Made by a program: the position numbers and the translations under genes
NCBI GenBank assembly: GCA_963811885.1
Contig: CAWETB010000007.1
Coordinates: 62,001 to 126,000, forward strand
Direction: 5' to 3'
DNA length: 64,000 nucleotides
DNA from: Gaiellasilicea sp963811885
GTDB lineage: Bacteria; Actinomycetota; Thermoleophilia; Gaiellales; Gaiellaceae
Notes under the pieces: generated by a model
Database searches by the model: none
The model's input: the letters and a program-made list of their open reading frames with translations, nothing else
Told to the model about the DNA's origin: nothing
In this document: positions 8,925 to 16,637 of the stretch, piece by piece
Numbering within the stretch: the first letter of the stretch is position 1
How the letters are laid out: each line of letters starts with the position of its first letter

Positions 8925-9499
8925 CGCAGAGCGTTCTCGAGCACGCGTGCGCCGGCGGCGCCGCTGCGCTCTGGATGGAACTGGACGCCGGCAAGCGGGC
9001 CGGACTCGACCGCGGCGACGACGGTTCCGTCGTGCTCGACCTCGGCCACCGCGATGCCGTTCGCCGGCTCGGCCGCGTAGCTGTGGGCGAAGTAGACGTC
9101 GCTGCCGTCCAGCCCGTCGAGGAGCGCCGACGGCCGCGTGAGCGCGAGCGCGTTCCAGCCCATGTGCGGGACGCGGCGCGCGCGGACGCGGTTGACGGGA
9201 CCGGCGAGCAGCCCCAGGCCGCGGCCGCCCTCCTCGCTCTCCTCGAACAGGAGCTGCATGCCGACGCAGATCCCGAGCAGCGGCCGGCCGGCGGCTGCGC
9301 GCTCCCGCAACGCTCCGGCGAGCGGCTCGAGCCCGCGGGCGGCGCTCTCGACATGGCCGACGCCGGCGATCACCACGAGCGGCGCGTCGCGCACGCAACC
9401 GGGATCGGTCGAGATCTCGGTGGCGGCGCCGGCCCGCTCCAGCGCTGCGCAGACGCTGCGCAGGTTGCCCGCGCCGTAGTCGGCGAGCACGACCTTCAC
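8906..9499 (-). CDS. hisH: Imidazole glycerol phosphate synthase, glutaminase subunit
   Basis: 197 residues from GTG 9499, chosen because VVLADYGAGNLRSV is the usual N-terminus; a longer frame to 9544 adds Arg-rich residues inside hisB. The class I glutaminase triad is visible: Cys in LGICVGMQLLFE (near 80), His in GVQFHPERSG and Glu two residues later. It feeds ammonia to HisF. The start overlaps the hisB stop (GTGA). Confidence 0.95.
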   Translation of the reverse strand: MKVVLADYGAGNLRSVCAALERAGAATEISTDPGCVRDAPLVVIAGVGHVESAARGLEPLAGALRERAAAGRPLLGICVGMQLLFEESEEGGRGLGLLAGPVNRVRARRVPHMGWNALALTRPSALLDGLDGSDVYFAHSYAAEPANGIAVAEVEHDGTVVAAVESGPLAGVQFHPERSGAAGARVLENALRWSRSA

Positions 9500-10095
9500 G
9501 CGAGCCCCTTCGTCGAGCGCACGCCGTCGCCGTCCGGCGCGCACGCCTGCCGGAGTGCCTGGGCGAGCGCCTTGAACGCCGCCTCGGCGACGTGGTGGTC
9601 GTCGATGCCGCTGGCGGAGAGATGGAGCGTGATCCCGCTCTGCATCGCGAAGCGCTCGAGTGCGTGCGGGAGCAGGGAGGGGGCGAGACCGCCGATCCGG
9701 TCGCCGGTGAAGGCGAGGTCGATCTCGGCGTGCGGCCTGCGGACAAGGTCGACGGCTGCGGTCGCGAGCGCCTCGTCCATCGGCACGGACGCGGAGCCGT
9801 AGCGGGCGACACCGGCACGGTCGCCCAACGCGTCGCCGAGCGCGTCGCCGAGCGCGGCGAGAACGTCCTCGACGGTGTGGTGCTCGTCGACGTCGAGGTC
9901 ACCCGCCGCGATCAGCTCGAGGTCGAGCCCGCCGTGAAAGGCCCAGAGCGTCAGCAGGTGGTCGAGGAAGCCGATCCCGGTCGCGACGCGCGCACGGCCC
10001 GTCCCGTCGAGGTCGAGCACGATCCGCAGCGCCGTCTCGGAGCTCGTGCGGGAGACGAGCCGCCGTCCGTCCGGGCGGCGGGCCGGCGGTCGCAC
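9496..10095 (-). CDS. hisB: Imidazoleglycerol-phosphate dehydratase
   Basis: 199 residues. Mn-binding motifs are clear: GFLDHLLTLWAFHGG, DLDVDEHHTVED, and SGIDDHHVAEAAFKA. It is the stand-alone IGPD type without a phosphatase domain. GTG 10095 is the only useful start before the conserved SRTSSETALRIVLDLDGTG; the first 14 residues are Arg/Pro-rich and may be non-native. The open frame of hisC runs 197 nt into this gene, which is unusual. Confidence 0.94.
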   Translation of the reverse strand: MRPPARRPDGRRLVSRTSSETALRIVLDLDGTGRARVATGIGFLDHLLTLWAFHGGLDLELIAAGDLDVDEHHTVEDVLAALGDALGDALGDRAGVARYGSASVPMDEALATAAVDLVRRPHAEIDLAFTGDRIGGLAPSLLPHALERFAMQSGITLHLSASGIDDHHVAEAAFKALAQALRQACAPDGDGVRSTKGLA

Positions 10096-11065
10096 CCAGC
10101 GCTTCGAGCAGGACGTCGTTCTCCGGCGGCCGTCGCAACGAGATCCGGATCCCCTCGGGGAAGGCGCGGACGACGAGCCCGGCCGCTTCGAGCCGCTCCG
10201 CGAGCGGCTCGTCCGTGCGCACCCAGACGAAGTTGCCGTAGCCCGCCGGGGAGTCGAGACCTGCGGCGGCGAGGGCGGCGCGGACTCGCTCCCGCTCGGC
10301 GATCGTCGCCTCGACGTCGAGGCGCGGCTCGCGCAGCGCCGCGGCGGCGATCCGTGCCGCGGGCGCTGACACGCTCGCCGGCGGGCGTCGGCGCTCGAGC
10401 TCGGCCGCAGTCTCGCGCGCAGCCACGGCGTAGCCGACCCGGAGCCCCGCGAGACCGAACGCCTTCGAGAGCGTCCGCAGCACGATCAGGTTCGGCAGCT
10501 CGGCCAGCAGCGGCACACAGGTGACGCCGGCGAACTCCCAGTACGCCTCGTCGACGACGACGGCCGCGTCCGGATGATCCCGCGCGATCGCCGCAACCTC
10601 GTCCACGCTCCGTAGCTCGCCGGTCGGGTTGTTCGGGTTGCAGACCCAGATCAGGTCGGCCCCGTCCGGATCCTCGACGACGTCCGCGCCCTGCAGTTGC
10701 GTGACGATCCGGTACATGCCGTATGTCGGCGGGGAGATCGCCGCCTTGCGGCCCGGCGCGAGGAAGGTCTGGGCGCAGAGCGCGATCAGCTCGTCGGCGC
10801 CCGCGCCGGGGACGATCTGCTCCGCCTCGACGCCGCTGTACGCCGCAGCCGCCTCACGGAGCTCGCCGAACGTGCCGTCCGGGTAGTCGCTCAGCTGCGC
10901 GAAGCTGGCGGCGAGCGGGAGCTGCGGCACTCCGGGAAACGACGGCGTGTTCTGGTCGAAGCGCAGGACCTGCTCGCGCCGGAGCCCGTGACGCTCTGCG
11001 ACCTCGGCGGACGAGAGCGCCCAGACGTACGGCCGGTAGTCCGCCGGGAGCGGGTTCGGCCTCAT
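9899..11065 (-). CDS. hisC: Histidinol-phosphate aminotransferase
   Basis: A class I/II PLP aminotransferase. The PLP lysine sits in LRTLSKAFGLAGLRVGYA near residue 205, with CNPNNPTG near 147 and VVVDEAYWEF near 173. Conserved sequence ends at ENDVLLEALGAT (about residue 326). No stop follows, and the frame continues 62 more low-complexity codons antiparallel to nothing known but overlapping hisB. Either the tail is real or an indel near 10060-10090 removed the stop. Start ATG 11065 overlaps the hisD stop by 4 nt. Confidence 0.92.
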   Translation of the reverse strand: MRPNPLPADYRPYVWALSSAEVAERHGLRREQVLRFDQNTPSFPGVPQLPLAASFAQLSDYPDGTFGELREAAAAYSGVEAEQIVPGAGADELIALCAQTFLAPGRKAAISPPTYGMYRIVTQLQGADVVEDPDGADLIWVCNPNNPTGELRSVDEVAAIARDHPDAAVVVDEAYWEFAGVTCVPLLAELPNLIVLRTLSKAFGLAGLRVGYAVAARETAAELERRRPPASVSAPAARIAAAALREPRLDVEATIAERERVRAALAAAGLDSPAGYGNFVWVRTDEPLAERLEAAGLVVRAFPEGIRISLRRPPENDVLLEALGATAGPPPGRTAARLPHELRDGAADRARPRRDGPCARRDRDRLPRPPADALGLSRRARPRADRGG

Positions 11066-12198
11066 CTCGCCGCCAGCGCCTCGGCGTGGCGCGGCAGCCC
11101 CTCGATGCGCGCCAGCGGCAGCGCGATCTCGCGTGCCCGCTCGAGCGAATCGGCGCGCACGAACTGCACCGGCTTGAGGAAGCTCTCGAGCCCGAGCCCG
11201 CCTGCGCCCTTGGCGAGCCCGCTCGTCGGGAGCACGTGCGTCGCCCCGGCGGCGTAGTCACCGACGACCGCCGACGTGCGCACGAAGACCGTGCCGGCGT
11301 TCCGCACCCGCGCTGCGGCTGCTTCGGCGTCCTCGACCCAGAGCTCGAGGTGCTCGGGCGCGTAGTCCTCCGAGCGGGCGAGAGCCTCGTCGAGGCCGGC
11401 GATGCGCTCGACGCGGACGTTCGGCTCGGCGGCGACCAGCGACGTGACCTCGGCGGCGAGCGTGTCGTCGAGCGCGAACAGGATGGCCTCGCTGTCGGGG
11501 CCGTGCTCCGCTTGCGCGAGCAGGTCGGCCGCGCACTGACCGGCGTCCGCCGAGGCATCGGCGATCACGACCACCTCGCTCGGGCCTGCGGGCAGGTCGA
11601 TCGCGCAGGCGCTCGACACGAGCAGCTTGGCGGCGGTGACCCAGCGATTGCCGGGCCCGACGATCTTGTCGACCCGCTCGATCGTCTCCGTCCCGTATGC
11701 GAGCGCCGCGACAGCCTGGGCGCCGCCGACCGCGTACACCTCGTCGATCCCGAGCTCGCGTGCGGTCGCGAGCGTCGCCTCGGCCGGCCGAGGCGTGACG
11801 ACGGCGATCCGTTCGACGCCCGCGATCCGCGCGGGCACGGCGGCCATCACGAGCGACGACGGGTACGCCGCTCGGCCTCCCGGGACGTAGATCCCGACCG
11901 AGGAGAGCGGCAGCCAGCGGCGCTCGGAGCGCACGCCCGGCACCGCCTCGACGGAGGCGTCAGCGGGCCGCTGCGCCTCGGCGAAGACGGCGACCGCTGC
12001 CGCGAGCGCACGCACCGAGGCGAGGACGTCGTCGTCGAGCCGGGCCGCCTCGAGCGCCTCCGTTGGCACACGCAATGCGGGCCGCACGCCGTCGAGCCGC
12101 TCGGTCCAGTCGAGCAGGCCCTCGTCCCCGCGCGAGCGGACGTCGGCGACGATCTCGGCGACGCGGGGCAGGACGTCCTCGAGGCCGGCGCCCCTCAC
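11062..12198 (-). CDS. hisD: Histidinol dehydrogenase
   Basis: 378 residues from GTG 12198 inside the hisG stop. It is somewhat shorter than the common length of about 430, but the core is complete: GIYVPGGRAAYPSSLVM, KIVGPGNRWVTAAK, DLPAGPSEVVVIAD, QAEHGPDSEAIL (zinc and catalytic residues) and NAGTVFVRTSAVVGDYAAG, then THVLPTSG. It oxidises histidinol to histidine in the last two steps. A frame running upstream to 12936 is only a shadow of hisG. Confidence 0.95.
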   Translation of the reverse strand: MRGAGLEDVLPRVAEIVADVRSRGDEGLLDWTERLDGVRPALRVPTEALEAARLDDDVLASVRALAAAVAVFAEAQRPADASVEAVPGVRSERRWLPLSSVGIYVPGGRAAYPSSLVMAAVPARIAGVERIAVVTPRPAEATLATARELGIDEVYAVGGAQAVAALAYGTETIERVDKIVGPGNRWVTAAKLLVSSACAIDLPAGPSEVVVIADASADAGQCAADLLAQAEHGPDSEAILFALDDTLAAEVTSLVAAEPNVRVERIAGLDEALARSEDYAPEHLELWVEDAEAAAARVRNAGTVFVRTSAVVGDYAAGATHVLPTSGLAKGAGGLGLESFLKPVQFVRADSLERAREIALPLARIEGLPRHAEALAAR

Positions 12199-13085
12199 GC
12201 GACGAGCCGCTCGACGGGCAGGACGAGGATCGACGAGGCGCCCGCGGCCTTCAGCGGCGAGAGCAGCTCCCAGACGTCGTCCGCGTCGACGACCGCGTGG
12301 ACGGCGATCTGACCGGGGCTCGCGAGGTCGATCACCGACGGCGCACCCATCCCCGGGAGCAGCGACCGGATCTCGTCGAGCGCAGTCTTCGGCGCGTTCA
12401 TCATCAGGTAGCGGCGGCGGCGGGCGGCGACGACGCCCGAGATCATCAGCTCGAGCCTCCCGACGAGCTCCGTGCGTTTCTGGAGCGCCGCCTCGTTGGC
12501 GACGAGGACGGCCTGCGACTCGAGCAGGGCGCCGAGCAGCCGCAGGCCGTTCGCGCTGGCCGTCGACCCGGTCGAGACGAGGTCGACGATCGCGTCGGAG
12601 AGGCCGAGGCGAGGCGCAGCCTCGACCGAACCGGAGACGGGCACGAGCTCGGCGTCGATCCCGAGCCGCTTCAGCGACGTTCGTGTCGAGACGGGGTAGG
12701 CCGTCGCCACGCGCAGCCGGTCGAGATCGCGCAGCTCGGTCTGGGGCGCGTCCGCCGGCACCGCCGCCTGCAGCGTGCAGCGGGCGAAGCCGAGCTCGGC
12801 GAGCTTGACGACGTCGGCGGCCGCCTCGACGACGAGGTTGGCGCCGGTGATCCCGAGGTCGACGACGCCGTCCTGGACGTACTCCGGGACGTCGCCCGCG
12901 CGCACGAGCAGCAGGTCGACCGGGGCGTTCGCGCACGGCACGAGCAGCGAGCGGTCCGTGGTCTCGAAGCTGAGGCCGGCGTCGGCGCAGAGCCGGAGCG
13001 ACGGCTCCGCCATGCGGCCCTTCGAGGGGACGGCGAGGGTGAGCCGGCCGTTCGAGCCGGCGCGGGTGAAGCCGTTCGGCTCCAC
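12195..13085 (-). CDS. hisG: ATP phosphoribosyltransferase (long form)
   Basis: 296 residues, starting at GTG 13085, which shares one base with the upstream stop (TAGTG). The catalytic part has LAVPSKGRMAEPSLRLC, DLGITGANLVVE, and the PRPP loop DLVSTGSTASANGLRL. The last 80 residues (RYLMMNAPKTALDEI...AVHAVVDADDVWELL) form the ACT-like regulatory domain, so it is the long, histidine-inhibited type that needs no HisZ. First enzyme of the pathway. Confidence 0.95.
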   Translation of the reverse strand: MEPNGFTRAGSNGRLTLAVPSKGRMAEPSLRLCADAGLSFETTDRSLLVPCANAPVDLLLVRAGDVPEYVQDGVVDLGITGANLVVEAAADVVKLAELGFARCTLQAAVPADAPQTELRDLDRLRVATAYPVSTRTSLKRLGIDAELVPVSGSVEAAPRLGLSDAIVDLVSTGSTASANGLRLLGALLESQAVLVANEAALQKRTELVGRLELMISGVVAARRRRYLMMNAPKTALDEIRSLLPGMGAPSVIDLASPGQIAVHAVVDADDVWELLSPLKAAGASSILVLPVERLVA

Positions 13086-13402
13086 TAGCGCTTCCGCTTC
13101 GCGTGGGTGCGGTCGAGCGCCGTCCGGTAGCCGCCGGTCCCGTTCCGCAGCCACTGCGCGACCCGGGTCACGGTCGCAGTGCTCGTCGGCACGCGCTCGG
13201 CGATCTCGACGTACGGCACGTGCTCTTCGAGCAGCCGCGCCGTCTGCCACCGGTGCGTCAGCGCCTCCAGCTCCGGGAGCGTGCAGAGGTCGCGCAGGAA
13301 GCGGCGGGCCTCGTCGCGCGTCTGCAGCGTCAGGACGGCGTCGGCGAGGTCGTCGAGCCCGGAGATCTGCTCGACCTCGCGCGTGACGAGTGTGTCGGCC
13401 AT
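13085..13402 (-). CDS. TrpR-family (YerC/HisR-like) transcriptional regulator
   Basis: 105 residues. The TrpR-type helix-turn-helix is visible: TRDEARRFLRDLCTLPELEAL, then RWQTARLLEEHVPYVEIAERVPTSTATVTRVAQWLRNG (described as one unit, residues 28-88). TrpR-family YerC-like proteins have been proposed as histidine-gene regulators in Firmicutes. Here it heads the his operon and is divergent from hisA. The 22-bp gap holds CTAG repeats spaced 8 bp, the spacing of E. coli trp operator half-sites. This makes it a very plausible his regulator; the co-repressor is unknown. Confidence 0.85.
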   Translation of the reverse strand: MADTLVTREVEQISGLDDLADAVLTLQTRDEARRFLRDLCTLPELEALTHRWQTARLLEEHVPYVEIAERVPTSTATVTRVAQWLRNGTGGYRTALDRTHAKRKR

Positions 13403-13408
13403 GTTGCC

Positions 13409-13432
13409 ATGCTAGCATGCTAGCGTGCTAGC
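13409..13432. promoter_or_regulatory. Triple CTAG repeat operator between the TrpR-like gene and hisA
   Basis: Three tandem 8-bp units, each RTGCTAGC, at 13409-13416, 13417-13424 and 13425-13432. Every GCTAGC is itself palindromic, and the CTAG cores are 8 bp apart, as in TrpR operators. TAGCAT -10 boxes lie within the array on both strands (13413-13418 plus, 13414-13409 minus). They place predicted transcription starts at the hisA GTG 13425 and at the regulator ATG 13402. Binding would block both promoters. The third repeat overlaps the hisA start codon. Confidence 0.75.
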
Positions 13433-14150
13433 ACGCAAGCAGAGCTTCGTCGTCTATCCGGCGATCGACGTGCTCGACGGACGCGTCGTCCGCCTCTCGG
13501 AGGGCCGTCGCGAGCGGATCACGGTCGACGGCGGCGACCCGGTCGCGGCCGCGGAGCGTTTCGCCGCCGCGGGCGCGACCTGGCTCCACCTCGTCGATCT
13601 CGACGGCGCCTTCTCCGGAACGCCGGACCTGAGCCTGGTCGAGCGTGTCGCCGCGGCCGGGGTTCCCGTCCAGGTCGGCGGCGGCTACCGCAGCCTCGAG
13701 CTGATCGACGCCGCACTCGCGGCCGGCGCGACGCGCGTGCTCCTCGGCACCGCTGCGCTCGACGACGCGTTCCTCACCGCGGCACTGGCTCGCTTCGGTC
13801 CGGCGGCGCTCGTCGTCGCCGTCGACGCGCGCGACGGGCTCGTGACCGTGAAGGGCTGGACGGAGGGATCGACGGTGGGCGCGGCCGAGCTCGCCCGGCG
13901 CTGTGCCGCGGCCGGCATCGAGCGTCTGCTCGTGACGAGCACCGGCCGCGATGGAACGCTCGCCGGGCCGGACCTCGACCTGCTCGAGAGTGTCCTCGCG
14001 GTGGGGCTGCCGGTGATCGCGGCGGGAGGGATCGCCAGGCTCGACGACCTGAGCGCGCTACGCCGGCTCGGCTGCGAGGGCGCGGTGACGGGCAGCGCGC
14101 TCTGGCTCGGCCACTTCGGCGCCGCCGAGGCGTTCCGCCTGCAGGTGTGA
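13425..14150 (+). CDS. hisA: ProFAR isomerase
   Basis: 241 residues. The barrel carries the catalytic Asp of VVYPAIDVLDGRVVRL near residue 14 and the second Asp in VVAVDARDGLVTVKGW near 133, plus VQVGGGYRS, LVTSTGRDGTLAGPD and VIAAGGIAR. GTG 13425 is the only start that keeps the N-terminus, and the predicted transcript begins at this codon. The gene is divergent from the rest of the his operon, sharing the CTAG operator. Actinobacterial HisA can also be PriA (dual with TrpF); this cannot be decided here. Confidence 0.94.
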   Translation: MLARKQSFVVYPAIDVLDGRVVRLSEGRRERITVDGGDPVAAAERFAAAGATWLHLVDLDGAFSGTPDLSLVERVAAAGVPVQVGGGYRSLELIDAALAAGATRVLLGTAALDDAFLTAALARFGPAALVVAVDARDGLVTVKGWTEGSTVGAAELARRCAAAGIERLLVTSTGRDGTLAGPDLDLLESVLAVGLPVIAAGGIARLDDLSALRRLGCEGAVTGSALWLGHFGAAEAFRLQV

Positions 14151-14838
14151 CGCCAGGGTCCAGCGCGGCCACATCGCCGACGACGATCAGCGCCGGCCCG
14201 GCGAGCCCGGAGGCCGCGTCGGCAAGCTGCTGCAGCGTCGTCCGCACGACCTCCTGGTCTGGCAGCGTTCCTCGGGAGATCGCGGCGGCAGGCGTCTCCG
14301 GCGGCATCCCCGCCGCGAGCAGGCCGTCGACGACCCGCTCGACACGTCCCAGCCCCATGAAGAGGACGAGCGTGCCGCCGATCGCGGCCAGCCTCGCGTA
14401 GTCGGCCTCGCCGCCGTCGGCTCCCTGGCAGCTCGCGATCGTGACGTGATCGGAGATGCCTCGGTGGGTGACCGGGATTCCCGCGGCCGCAGGCACAGCG
14501 GCGATCGACGAGACGCCTGGCACGATCTCGCACGCGACGCCGGCAGCCCGTAGGGCGAGCGCCTCCTCGCCGCCGCGACCGAAGACGAACGGATCACCGC
14601 CCTTCAGCCGGACCACGTCGAGGCCGAGCTGGCCGGAGTCGACCAGCAGCTCGGTGACCGCCGCCTGGTCGAGCCCGTCGCGGCAGAGGACGAGCGCGCC
14701 GGACGGGGCCTCCGCGACGAGCTCGGGAGCGACAAGCCGGTCGTGGACGAGCACGTCGCAGGAACGGACGAGCTCGAGGCCGCGGGCCGTGATCAGGCCC
14801 GGATCGCCGGGCCCGGCGCCGACGAGGTGGACGGTCAT
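13774..14838 (-). CDS. cobA: Uroporphyrinogen-III C-methyltransferase
   Basis: Recognisable SUMT over about residues 1-230: VHLVGAGPGDPGLITARG, LVHDRLVAPE, VRLKGGDPFVFGRGGEE, EIVPGVSSIAAVPAAAGIPVTHR, and LVLFMGLGR. It makes precorrin-2 for sirohaem. Conserved sequence ends at about 14148, beside the hisA stop, yet the frame stays open for another 375 nt antisense to hisA, adding an Arg-rich tail. The true end may be near 14150, with the stop lost through an indel. The start overlaps the SirC-like gene. Confidence 0.88.
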   Translation of the reverse strand: MTVHLVGAGPGDPGLITARGLELVRSCDVLVHDRLVAPELVAEAPSGALVLCRDGLDQAAVTELLVDSGQLGLDVVRLKGGDPFVFGRGGEEALALRAAGVACEIVPGVSSIAAVPAAAGIPVTHRGISDHVTIASCQGADGGEADYARLAAIGGTLVLFMGLGRVERVVDGLLAAGMPPETPAAAISRGTLPDQEVVRTTLQQLADAASGLAGPALIVVGDVAALDPGVTPAGGTPRRRRSGRARARCPSPRPRSRAGVARSGRRAWRSLPPRSPAAPPRGHSRAGRGPARRAFHRGRCSSRADARCRPRHSAGRARPRPPSIPPSSPSRSRARRARRRRRRAPPDRSEPVPR

Positions 14839-15398
14839 CCGAGCTCGTCCCGGACGATGCCGGCGAAGTAGTCGCGCCGGGCTTCGTAGGTCGGCAGGTG
14901 CTGCTTCGCCCAGGGGCGCAGCTCGCGCAGCCGGACCGCCAGCGCCGCATGCTCCGGCCCCACGATCCGGGCGATCTCGTCGCGGAGCCGCTGCGCGAGC
15001 ACGGGCGAGGCGCCACCGGTCGACACCGAGACCGTGATCGGATCCTGGCGGTGCAGCGCCGGGAGGATGAACGAGCAGAGCTCGGGCACGTCGACCACGT
15101 TGCAGAGGAGCGAGCGTGCCTCGGCGTCGGCGAAGACGGCCGTGTTGACGGCCGGGTCGTCCGTCGCCGCGACGACGAGATAGCGGCCGTCGAGGTCGGA
15201 GCGCCGATACGGGCGTCGCAGCACTTCGACCGGGAGAGCGGCGACCTCCGGCGAGACCTCGGGCGCGACGACGGTCACGGCCGCTCCGCAGTCGAGCAGG
15301 CCGCGCACCTTCTCGTGCGCAACGCGGCCGGCGCCGACCACGAGCACGCTGCGGTCGTCGAGGTCGATGCAGGCGACGTAGTGGCGCTTCTCGGTCAT
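14835..15398 (-). CDS. Precorrin-2 dehydrogenase / sirohydrochlorin ferrochelatase-type protein
   Basis: 187 residues, the CysG N-terminal/Met8 type. The NAD fold is VLVVGAGRVAHEKVRGLL near residues 18-36, with LVVAATDDPAVNTAVF and the active-site region LLCNVVDVPELCSFILPAL (Asp conserved), then ISVSTGGASP-like VSVSTGGASPVLAQRLRDE. It turns precorrin-2 into sirohydrochlorin and possibly inserts iron. With cobA it supplies sirohaem to the sulfite reductase of this operon. ATGA overlaps at both ends. Confidence 0.93.
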   Translation of the reverse strand: MTEKRHYVACIDLDDRSVLVVGAGRVAHEKVRGLLDCGAAVTVVAPEVSPEVAALPVEVLRRPYRRSDLDGRYLVVAATDDPAVNTAVFADAEARSLLCNVVDVPELCSFILPALHRQDPITVSVSTGGASPVLAQRLRDEIARIVGPEHAALAVRLRELRPWAKQHLPTYEARRDYFAGIVRDELG

Positions 15399-15838
15399 CA
15401 GACGCCGATCGACGCGAGCTGGACACCGCTCCGGTCGAGCCTGACGGCAACCTCTGCGCCGCCGGCGACGAGGGAGAGCCGGTACATGCCGGGGCCGATC
15501 GCTTCGATCCGGAACGAGTCGAGCGGCCGGCCGTTGAGCGTCGCCAGCGCCTCGGAGACGGAGCGCGCACTCTCGGTCAGCTCGGCGCCGCCGGGCAGCC
15601 GGCGGAAGAGCCGGAGCGCGGCCTGCTCGCCGCCGGCGCCGTAGATCGCCCGGATCCTGCCCGCCTGGAGCCCCAGCTCGAGCACACGCTCGAGATCTGC
15701 CGCCTCCTCGGCGGCGAGCTCACCCTGGTCGACGGCGTCGGCGACCGCGACGAGACGGGCGCGGTACGCCTCGTCGCGCGCCGCCGCCAGCACTGCCTCC
15801 ACCTCGCCGAGGGCGACCTCGCGCTCCGCCGGCTTCAC
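15398..15838 (-). CDS. Conserved-looking protein of the sulfur operon, unknown function
   Basis: 146 residues from GTG 15838. The N-terminal two thirds are predicted helical and acidic (VEAVLAAARDEAYRARL, EEAADLERVLELGLQ, IRAIYGAGGEQAALRLFRRL). The C-terminal third is a beta-rich segment (MYRLSLVAGGAEVAVRLD). No cysteine is present. It sits between cysH and the SirC-like gene with stop/start overlap, so a role in sulfite reduction or sirohaem delivery is a reasonable guess. No family recognised. Confidence 0.7.
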   Translation of the reverse strand: MKPAEREVALGEVEAVLAAARDEAYRARLVAVADAVDQGELAAEEAADLERVLELGLQAGRIRAIYGAGGEQAALRLFRRLPGGAELTESARSVSEALATLNGRPLDSFRIEAIGPGMYRLSLVAGGAEVAVRLDRSGVQLASIGV

Positions 15839-15850
15839 AGGCGACGCTGC

Positions 15851-16637
15851 TCAATGCGCCTCCTCGCCGAGGATCGCGTGCAGCTCGTGCTCGAAGCCGC
15901 CGGTCTCGATCGCGCAGTGCATCCCGCACTCCTTGGGCGCGCCCGATTCCCACCACCAGCGTCCGGCGCGCTTCGGCTCGCCCTCGGCGACCGGGCGGGT
16001 GCACGGCGCGCAGCCGATCGACGTGTAGCCCTGCGCGTAGAGCGGGTGGACGGGGACGTCGTTCTCGCGCACGTAGTCCCAGACCTCGTCCTCCGTCCAC
16101 TCGGCGAGCGGGTTCAGCTTCACGATCGCGCCGTGGTCGTGGTCGATCTCGACCTTGCGGATGTCGGTTCTGCCCGCCCACTGGTCGCGCCGCAGACCGG
16201 TGACCCAGGCGTCGACGCCGGCGAGGTACCGCGTCAGCGGCTGCACCTTGCGGACGTTGCAGCAGAGCAACCGTTGCTCGATCGAGCGGTAGAAGAGGTT
16301 CGGGCCGTGACGGTCGACGAGCCGCTGCAGCTGGGGCGCGTCGGGGGAGAGCAGCGTCAGCGCCAGGCCCGGGATAGCGCTCGCGCAGGGTCTCGATCAG
16401 CTCGAACGTCTCGGTCGGGAGCCTGCCCGTGTCGATCGAGAAGAGCCTCACGCTCGGGTCGATCCGGTAGGCCATGTCGATCAGCGCGACGTCGCCCTCC
16501 TGGAACGCCGTCGAGATCGCCAGCCTGTCGCCGAACTCGGCGATCGCCCACTCCAGGACGGCCTCCGGCTCCTCACCCTCGAACTGGACGGACAGCTCGC
16601 CGGCCTCGAGATCGTCGAGCAGCTCGACGTCGCTCAT
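15851..16637 (-). CDS. cysH: Adenosine phosphosulfate reductase, frameshifted
   Basis: The N-terminal part (ATG 16637) contains LAISTAFQEGDVALIDMAY and LFSIDTGRLPTETFELIE. It leaves frame near 16370 within what should read as the YPG-LTLLSPD region. The rest continues in another frame and ends at 15851. The 4Fe-4S cysteines CC and CAPC and the catalytic ECGMHC are all present; the CC...CxxC pattern indicates the APS-using, cluster-containing type. One base change would restore about 262 residues. Its start overlaps the sulfite reductase stop (ATGA). Confidence 0.88.

Noticed and set aside
12199..12936. Upstream extension of the hisD frame
   Set aside because: It overlaps hisG fully and is low-complexity Arg-rich; the GTG at 12198 gives the conserved N-terminus.
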